Source: JASFUX01 sp050050115
GTDB lineage: Bacteria; Pseudomonadota; Alphaproteobacteria; Caulobacterales; Maricaulaceae
NCBI GenBank assembly: GCA_050050115.1
Contig: JASFUX010000119.1
Span: 1 to 10,099 of the forward strand
DNA length: 10,099 nt
Direction: 5' to 3'
Shown here: one piece after another, positions 6,401-10,099 of the stretch
Layout: each line of letters opens with the position of its first letter
Numbering within the stretch: the first letter of the stretch is position 1
Position numbers and translations under genes: made by a program
Notes under the pieces: model-generated
Seen by the model: the letters and a program-made list of their open reading frames with translations, nothing else
Databases searched by the model: none
What the model was told of the DNA's origin: nothing

Positions 6401-9400
6401 GGCGTTCGAGACCGCGACGTCGGCGAGGCTGAACCCGGTCACGTCCTCGGAGAAGGCGATGTCGAGGCTGAAGGCCGCGGTGACGGGGCCGGTCGCGGTG
6501 CTCGAAAGAGTCACCGTCGGCGCGGTCTCGTCGTTCTCGATGGAGAACAGATTGGACTGGGTATTGTCGTTGCCTGCGGTGTCTTGGGCGCTGCCTGCGG
6601 GCAGCTCGACGGTGACCGTCCCGTCGGCCGCGGGCGTGACGTCGAGCTCGTAGGTCTGGCCCGAGCCGGTCAGGTCGACGCTCGAAGCGTTGGTGACGGT
6701 GAAGTCGCCGGCGGCAAGGCCCGTGACCGCTTCGGAAAACACGACATCGACCGTGAACACGCCCGAGGTCGGATCGGCGTCGGTCGAGCTTAGCACCACA
6801 GTCGGCGCGCTCTCGTCGTTTTCGATCGAGAAGAGGTTCGACTCGGCGGCGCCGTTCGCGCCGTCCGTAGCGCTGCCGGCGGGCAGGCGGACGGTGACGG
6901 TTCCGTCGGCGGCCGGCGTGATGTCGACCTCATAGGTTGTTCCCGAGCCGGTCGGCGCGGCGGCGCTGCCGTTGGTGACGACGAAGTCGGCAGCTTCAAG
7001 TCCGGTGACGGGTTCGGAGAAGACGACGTCCAGGGTGAAGACGCCCGAAGTCGGATCTGCAGCCGCGCTCGAGAGTAGCACCGTCGGCACGGTGATGTCG
7101 GCTTCGATCGAGAAGGCGTTCGAGACCGCGTTGCCGTTGCCCGCGTCGTCCGCGGCGCTGTCCGCGGGCAGCTCGACGGAGACGGTTCCGTCGGCGTCGG
7201 GCGTGATCTTCAGCTCGTAGGCGTCGCCCGAGCCGGTGAACGTGCCGGTCGTGCCGTTAGTCACTGTGAAGTCCGTATCGGCGAGGCCGGTGACGGTTTC
7301 GGAGAAGTTGATCTCAAGCGTGAACTCGCCGGTGACCGGATCGGAAGCGAGCGTGCTCAGAACGATTGTCGGCTCAGTTTCGTCGTTTTCGATCGTGAAC
7401 GGAACGGCTGCGCTGGCGCCGTTGCCCGCAGTGTCGAAGGCAGAGTCGGCGGGCAGCTCGACCGTGACGGTTCCGTCGGCGGTCGGCGTGATGTCAACCG
7501 CATAGGTTGTTCCCGAGCCGGTCGGCGCGGCGGCGCTGCCGTTGGTGACGACGAAGTCGGAGTCTTCAAGTCCGGTGACGGCCTCCGAGAACACGACGTC
7601 CAGGGTGAAGGCGCCCGAAGTCGGATCTGCAGCCGCGCTCGACAGCGACACTGTCGGCTTTTCTAGGTCGGCTTCGATCGAGAACAGGCCTGAAACCGCG
7701 TTGTCGTTTCCGGCGGCGTCCGTGGCGGCCCCTGCGGGCAGCTCGACCGTGACGGTTCCGTTGCTCGCTGGGGTGATCATCACCGTATAAGCGTCGCCGG
7801 AGCCCGACAGCCCCGCAGCGGAGCCGTTGGTCACAACGAAGTCGCCTTCGGCGAGGCCGCTGACGGTTTCGGAGAAATCGACCGCGAGTGTGAAGACGCC
7901 CTTCGTCGGGTCGGGATCGGTCGTCGTGAGCGCGACTGTCGGCGCGGCGTTGTCGACCGTATAGCTTTCGTCCGCGCCGGACGGCGAGGTGTCGACCAGT
8001 GCGTTGCCGACAAGGTCCGCGACGTCCTGGCCGACGGCGAAGCCGAGGCTGACGGTTCCGTCGAGGCCGGCGAGGTCGCCGCCCGAGACCGTCACGTCGT
8101 AGATCGACGCGGAGACGGTCGCGACGGACGCCGTCGCCGTCGTGCCGGCGGGCGCGAAGTCGCCGCCGTCGACGTTGGCGACGTCCTCGGAGAAGGTGAC
8201 GCGGAAGGTCAGCGAGTCCGCATTGGTCGGCGAGGCCGCCGGCGCCTGGCGCACGATCGAGAGGACCGTTGGCGCAGTGAGATCGGCTTCGATCGAGAAG
8301 AGGGACGAGACCGCGTTGCCGTTGCCCGCGCCGTCTTCAGCGCTGTCGGCGGGCAGCTCGACGGAGACGGTTCCGTCGGCCGCGGGCGTGATCGTGACCG
8401 TGTAGGCGTCGCCCGAGCCCGAAAGCCCCGAGGCCGCGCCGTTGGTCACCGAGAAGTCGCCGTCGACGAGCCCGGTGACGGATTCCGAGAAGACGACATC
8501 GAGGGTGAAGGCGCCTGAAGTCGGATCAGCGTCGCTCGTCGAGAGCGTCACTGTCGGCGCAGTCTCATCGTTCTCGATCGTGAACGTGTTCGAGATCGCA
8601 TTGCCGTTGCCGGCGCCGTCCACGGCGGTGTCTGCGGGGAGCTCGACCGTGACGGTTCCGTCCGCGGCGGGCGTGATCGTGAGCGCATAGGTGTCGCCCG
8701 AACCGGTCAGGGCGCTCGCCGCGCCGTTCGTCACCGCGAAGTCGGCGTCGGCGAGGCCGGTGACGGACTCCGAGAAGACGATGTCGAGCGTGAAGGCCCC
8801 CGCGGTCGGATCGGAAGCGGAGGACGACAGCGTCACCGTGGGGGCCGTTTCATCGTTCTCGATGGAGAAGGTGTTCGAGACGCTGTTGCCGTTGCCTGCG
8901 TCGTCCGCGGCGCTGTCGGCGGGCAGCTCGACAGTAACGGTTCCGTCGCCGGCGGGCGTGATGGTGACGGCGTAGGCGTCGCCAGAGCCGGTCAAGGCGC
9001 TGGCCGCGCCATTGGTCACGGTGAAGTCCGCGGCGGCGAGGCCGGTAACCGATTCCGAGAATGCGACGTCGAGTGTGAAGGCGCCCGTCGTCGGATCGGA
9101 TGCCGTCGAGGAGAGCGCCGCTGTCGGCGCGGTGTTGTCGACGCTATAGCTTTCGTTCGCGCCGGACGGTGTTCCGTTCTCAAGCGGATTGTACTGAAGG
9201 TCGCGGATGCCGTAGCCGGTGTCGATCACCGTGAGCCCCACGGTTCCGTCAAGACCGGCCAGATCGCCGCCGGAGATCGTCACGTCGTAGACGGAGTCCG
9301 AAACGCTCGAGACGCTCGCAGCGGTGGCGGTCGTGCCCGTGGCCTCGAAGTCCGCGACGTCGACCAGCTGGACGTCTTCGCTGAACGCGACTTGGAACGT

Positions 9401-10099
9401 CAGCGCATCGGCGTTGGTCGCTTCGTCGGTCGGCGACAGGCGCGTGACCGACAGCACGGTTGGAACCGTCGTGTCGCCGAGGCCCGTCACCGCGAAATCG
9501 TAGGCGGCCTCATCGGCGTCGTTGGTGTTGACCGTGACCGTGGCGTTGCGCGTCCCTGCGGCCGAGGGTTGGAAGATGAGCTGGAAGATCGTGCTGCCCG
9601 AGGGCGAGACGACGGTGTCGTATCCTGAAGCGGCCGTGAAGTCCCCGGCATGCGCGCCCGAGATGTCGATCGATGAAACATTGAGCGCAGCGTCGCCGGT
9701 GTTCTCGATCACGAACGAGACTTGCTTCGCCGCCGACGTCGTTACGCCGAAGGTTTCGAAGTCGGTGCCGTCGGCGACCTGCGGCGTCGTATCGCCGTCG
9801 GCGATCGATAGGCCCTGGCCGGTGACGTTGACCTCCGGCTCGCCGCCCGTCCCTTGGATCGCGAAGTCGTAGGCCGCCTCATCGAGGTCGTCGCTGTTGA
9901 TCGTCACCGTGGCGGTGCGGACGCCCGTAGCGGACGGATCGAACGTGACTACGAAGCTGGTCGAACCGCTCGCAGCGACCGTAGACGCCGGCGACGTCGT
10001 CACCGAGAAGTCGGCCGCGTTCGCGCCGGTGATGCTGACCGAAGAGATGTTGAGCGGACCCGCGCCTGTGTTGGCGATCGTGAACGTGCTCGTTGCGGT
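3434..10099 (-). CDS. Giant modular autotransporter adhesin with Ig-like repeats (5' end beyond window)
   Basis: This is a type V secreted surface protein: the C-terminal barrel inserts in the outer membrane and displays the passenger outside the cell. The frame is open from the right edge to the TAA at 3434-3436, giving 2221 visible residues. An in-frame GTG near 10003 is internal, because the preceding 32 codons encode the rest of a choice-of-anchor-D module. Module order by position is: anchor-D-like (edge-9845 and 9844-9470); L1 (9469-9134); three 95-residue Ig-like repeats (9133-8279); L2 (8278-7949); six more repeats (7948-6242); a divergent Ig-like module (6241-5900); prealbumin-like (5899-5603 and 5602-5306); BACON-like (5305-4934); prealbumin-like (4933-4625); linker (4624-4343); barrel (4342-3578); Gly-rich tail (3577-3437). 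The passenger is acidic, with only four lysines by my count and six cysteines, all in the prealbumin-like modules. The signal peptide is presumably off the window. No catalytic motif was recognised, so a role as adhesin or surface spacer is inferred. Confidence 0.93.
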   Translation of the reverse strand, partial: TATSTFTIANTGAGPLNISSVSITGANAADFSVTTSPASTVAASGSTSFVVTFDPSATGVRTATVTINSDDLDEAAYDFAIQGTGGEPEVNVTGQGLSIADGDTTPQVADGTDFETFGVTTSAAKQVSFVIENTGDAALNVSSIDISGAHAGDFTAASGYDTVVSPSGSTIFQLIFQPSAAGTRNATVTVNTNDADEAAYDFAVTGLGDTTVPTVLSVTRLSPTDEATNADALTFQVAFSEDVQLVDVADFEATGTTATAASVSSVSDSVYDVTISGGDLAGLDGTVGLTVIDTGYGIRDLQYNPLENGTPSGANESYSVDNTAPTAALSSTASDPTTGAFTLDVAFSESVTGLAAADFTVTNGAASALTGSGDAYAVTITPAGDGTVTVELPADSAADDAGNGNSVSNTFSIENDETAPTVTLSSSASDPTAGAFTLDIVFSESVTGLADADFAVTNGAASALTGSGDTYALTITPAADGTVTVELPADTAVDGAGNGNAISNTFTIENDETAPTVTLSTSDADPTSGAFTLDVVFSESVTGLVDGDFSVTNGAASGLSGSGDAYTVTITPAADGTVSVELPADSAEDGAGNGNAVSSLFSIEADLTAPTVLSIVRQAPAASPTNADSLTFRVTFSEDVANVDGGDFAPAGTTATASVATVSASIYDVTVSGGDLAGLDGTVSLGFAVGQDVADLVGNALVDTSPSGADESYTVDNAAPTVALTTTDPDPTKGVFTLAVDFSETVSGLAEGDFVVTNGSAAGLSGSGDAYTVMITPASNGTVTVELPAGAATDAAGNDNAVSGLFSIEADLEKPTVSLSSAAADPTSGAFTLDVVFSEAVTGLEDSDFVVTNGSAAAPTGSGTTYAVDITPTADGTVTVELPADSAFDTAGNGASAAVPFTIENDETEPTIVLSTLASDPVTGEFTLEINFSETVTGLADTDFTVTNGTTGTFTGSGDAYELKITPDADGTVSVELPADSAADDAGNGNAVSNAFSIEADITVPTVLLSSAAADPTSGVFTLDVVFSEPVTGLEAADFVVTNGSAAAPTGSGTTYEVDITPAADGTVTVRLPAGSATDGANGAAESNLFSIENDESAPTVVLSSTDADPTSGVFTVDVVFSEAVTGLAAGDFTVTNASSVDLTGSGQTYELDVTPAADGTVTVELPAGSAQDTAGNDNTQSNLFSIENDETAPTVTLSSTATGPVTAAFSLDIAFSEDVTGFSLADVAVSNATASSFTGAGASYAVTITPAGAGAITVDVPSASAEDAAGNDNLAAAQFSIQSDAVAPGVASISGSPDPITDGDAGAGGFTLTTVFSEAMDTSVHPTIGFPSEDPSATLTANAGAWTSATTYVQDYDVTDVQDVIAGVDVSVSGARDAVGNTMAASTTADVFSIDMPGGGIVLEVASIGGDGTFDFNSALAALDGAIATSGGAGSVSTSNVAPGTYDVTQLAPSGFELTDLACVDPDGGSVVSLTSGSASIDLDNLETVTCTFTNTVQGQVSVAVTTLGQDGAFDFTGGLGPFTVTTSANAGATSFSEVDSGAYDIVFAGLDGFELTDLSCTGDADASVDLASGTASIDLDAGESVSCEFEATSDPQLSVPSDASAALTLPYNFADVTSISTTIPLSNIGGAPASFTAAVDEPWFSVTPTSGVLQPGETIDLIIAFTEEAAALAPGGHAGMLTIINETGGFSTASAGATSAIQAVGGAITIPVAATIDPREGVLTIAARTGPQPAAGDASFTYASPAPDLRMSLTTTDGHAASSALDLVYGNYVLSQSAPEGWRLDAIACEGDADGGSVIDLAAQQVTIDLDPEEEIVCTFANVMDEAYVIAQTQSVISSFMALRADQILEASPDLGDRLRSRGAGAAGFTAEATEGRQTASVSYSLADLRNAQTDERWAAASGVEAGSLGRTGDWRDGIDVWLQANYAKIEDDRAGLDEDAHFGAVFVGADYLLKDNLLAGAIAQFDWAATEGGTLGSSASGAGWLFGPYLVANLNDGLYADVRGAWGRSNNYVSPFGTYEDRFDTERFLIEANLSGDLDFGGYRLSPDAGVAYFDETQEAYTDSLGIRIPEQTLEILRLRTGGELAYRFEQADGGYYEPYLSLRGIYDFDPASVSTGAGRIDFNDVRAAAGAGISARFANGSTFEAAVSFDGVGAGDYGAATGRFQFTVPFGAGAGQAGAGRRSDTALAGGWGGVFGDDDYSFGPYGLEQRGGLAGFR
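3578..4342 (-). other. Autotransporter beta-barrel translocator domain
   Basis: About 255 residues alternate hydrophobic and polar positions with frequent aromatic residues. Examples are DVWLQANYAKIEDD near the start, GAVFVGADYLL, GPYLVANLNDGLYADVRGAWG, the YRLSPDAGVAYFDET block, RAAAGAGISARF, and the final strand GRFQFTVPF. Size and pattern match the outer-membrane autotransporter domain (PF03797 type), which folds in the outer membrane with help from the BAM machinery. The preceding 94-residue linker (4624-4343) contains the helix-like IAQTQSVISSFMALRADQIL, which is expected to pass through the barrel pore. Confidence 0.85.
4625..5899 (-). other. Three prealbumin/SpaA-like modules with paired cysteines, plus one BACON-like module
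   Basis: Modules at 5899-5603, 5602-5306 and 4933-4625 share a xDGxFDF or ASFTY opening, a GxYD(V/I) or GNYVLS turn, a (F/W)xL(T/D)-C segment, an (S/V)(I/T)IDLD strand and a closing C-(T/E)F. They look like the prealbumin-like (SpaA-type) fold. Each holds exactly two cysteines, spaced C-x27-C, C-x26-C and C-x28-C, and these are the only cysteines in the visible protein. Between the second and third lies a module (5305-4934) with EPWFSVTPTSGVLQPGET, which resembles BACON-type Ig-like domains. Domain names are by resemblance only. Confidence 0.65.
6931..7070 (-). repeat. Recently homogenised repeat segment, copy in Ig-like repeat 7
   Basis: Bases 6931-7070 match 7501-7640 at exactly 570 bases offset, which is two repeat units. 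The first 60 bases (6931-6990) are identical and I count about eight differences in 140. The other repeats differ from each other much more at DNA level, so this pair was recently copied by duplication or gene conversion. Confidence 0.8.
7501..7640 (-). repeat. Recently homogenised repeat segment, copy in Ig-like repeat 5
   Basis: This is the partner of 6931-7070. Repeat 6, lying between the two, is not part of the near-identity, which suits gene conversion or duplication of a two-repeat unit followed by divergence of one member. Confidence 0.8.
7949..8278 (-). repeat. L2 module, 110 residues, second copy of the longer Ig-like repeat
   Basis: This is the second copy of the L module, beginning TAPTVLSIVRQAPAASPTNA and ending SGADESYTVDN. 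Together with L1 it shows that a block of L plus several 95-residue repeats was duplicated or shuffled as a unit. The stretch between the conserved core and the end (GFAVGQDVADLVGNALVDTS) has no close match in L1, so the copies are not recent. Confidence 0.75.
9134..9469 (-). repeat. L1 module, 112 residues, first copy of a longer Ig-like repeat
   Basis: The module begins TVPTVLSVTRLSPTDEATNA and ends with SGANESYSVDN. It shares with L2 (7949-8278) the stretches TNADxLTFxVxFSEDV, GTTATA, the exact block SGGDLAGLDGTV, and a SGA(N/D)ESY(S/T)VDN end. It differs from the 95-residue repeats by a longer central region, and it always stands immediately before a run of them. Confidence 0.75.
9470..10099 (-). 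other. Two choice-of-anchor-D-like (ASH/HYDIN-related) modules of the giant protein
   Basis: Two consecutive modules share the pattern of a beta-strand with NTG (FTIANTGAGPLNISS; FVIENTGDAALNVSS), then Ser-Ile-(S/D)-I-(T/S)-GA-(N/H) with ADF or GDF, then FxPSAxGxR(T/N)ATVT, and a DEAAYDFA end. This is the signature of the choice-of-anchor-D / ASH-like beta-sandwich found in bacterial surface proteins. The first copy is cut by the window edge; the second covers 9844-9470. More copies may lie further upstream. Confidence 0.75.

Larger units (their letters stand above)
6242..9133 (-). repeat. Nine tandem 94-95-residue Ig-like (Big_12-like) repeats, interrupted once by an L module
   Basis: Nine copies start at 9133, 8848, 8563, 7948, 7663, 7378, 7093, 6811 and 6526 (minus strand). 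All span 285 bases except the seventh, which spans 282. Each reads approximately xAPTVxLSS-ADPTSGxFTLDVVFSExVTGL-DFxVTNG-TGSG-Y-(V/L)-ITPAxDGTV-VELP-S-D-AGNxN-FSIE(N/A)D. The pattern resembles Pfam bacterial Ig-like families of the Big_12 type; the family name is from memory. The conserved Asp and AGN-N loop may bind calcium (inference). The ninth copy is the most divergent and the array decays toward the barrel side. The L2 module splits the array three plus six. Confidence 0.85.

Noticed and set aside
6384..8975. Ladder of ~80-90-residue plus-strand open frames spaced about 285 bases
   Set aside because: The regular spacing simply reflects the Ig-like repeats on the other strand. All translate to similar Ser/Val/Ala strings and none has independent support.
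6242..9133. Regular repeats as a CRISPR array or satellite DNA
   Set aside because: The period is 285 bases, in-frame and coding, with diverged copies and no short identical repeats or unique spacers.
10001..10003. GTG as the start codon of the giant gene
   Set aside because: The 32 codons upstream to the window edge are open and encode the missing part of a choice-of-anchor-D module, so the true start lies outside.
1..10099. Defence island, prophage, transposon or toxin-antitoxin system
   Set aside because: No transposase, integrase, nuclease, methylase, phage or toxin-like protein is visible in any supported frame. The window reads as ordinary chromosome plus one giant surface protein.

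Overview
The window looks like chromosomal DNA from a GC-rich, Gram-negative alphaproteobacterium. I infer a marine or stalked-bacterium-like lineage (Caulobacterales, Maricaulales or Parvularculales). The reasons are the high GC content, strong third-position GC in the genes, a fused single-chain indolepyruvate ferredoxin oxidoreductase, a CtrA-like half-site (TTAACCAT) in one intergenic gap, and a CCTCGGG/CCCGAGG palindrome of a kind I recall from these genomes. The taxonomic placement is inference.

Layout. Bases 2-2083 (+) hold the C-terminal ~60% of an indolepyruvate:ferredoxin oxidoreductase whose start lies off the left edge. It converges on a 48-residue unrecognised small gene (2118-2264, -). 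This small gene has a CtrA half-site just upstream of its ATG and is too short for ordinary ORF filters. The 205-base gap from 2265 to 2469 holds that half-site and two inverted repeats. A tRNA with a CAT anticodon follows at 2470-2546 (-), with a clear -35/-10 promoter at 2573-2601. Next is a prepilin peptidase (2623-3264, -). The 169-base gap upstream of it carries a palindromic repeat and a strong intrinsic terminator.

The right two thirds (3434-10099, -) is one open reading frame that is still open at the right edge. It is a very large type V secreted (autotransporter) surface protein, with 2221 residues visible and the N-terminus missing. From N to C it has two choice-of-anchor-D-like modules, a 112-residue Ig-like module (L1), three 95-residue Ig-like repeats, a second L module, six more 94-95-residue repeats, a divergent Ig-like module, two prealbumin/SpaA-like modules, a BACON-like module, a third prealbumin-like module, a linker, an outer-membrane beta-barrel, and an unusual 47-residue glycine-rich tail.

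The genes do not form an obvious pathway. The oxidoreductase is cytoplasmic amino-acid catabolism, the peptidase processes pilin-like secretion substrates, and the giant protein is probably an adhesin or surface stalk. No CRISPR array, insertion sequence, phage or defence system is visible. The most interesting material is the giant autotransporter (repeat homogenisation, paired cysteines, post-barrel tail) and the CtrA-linked small gene.
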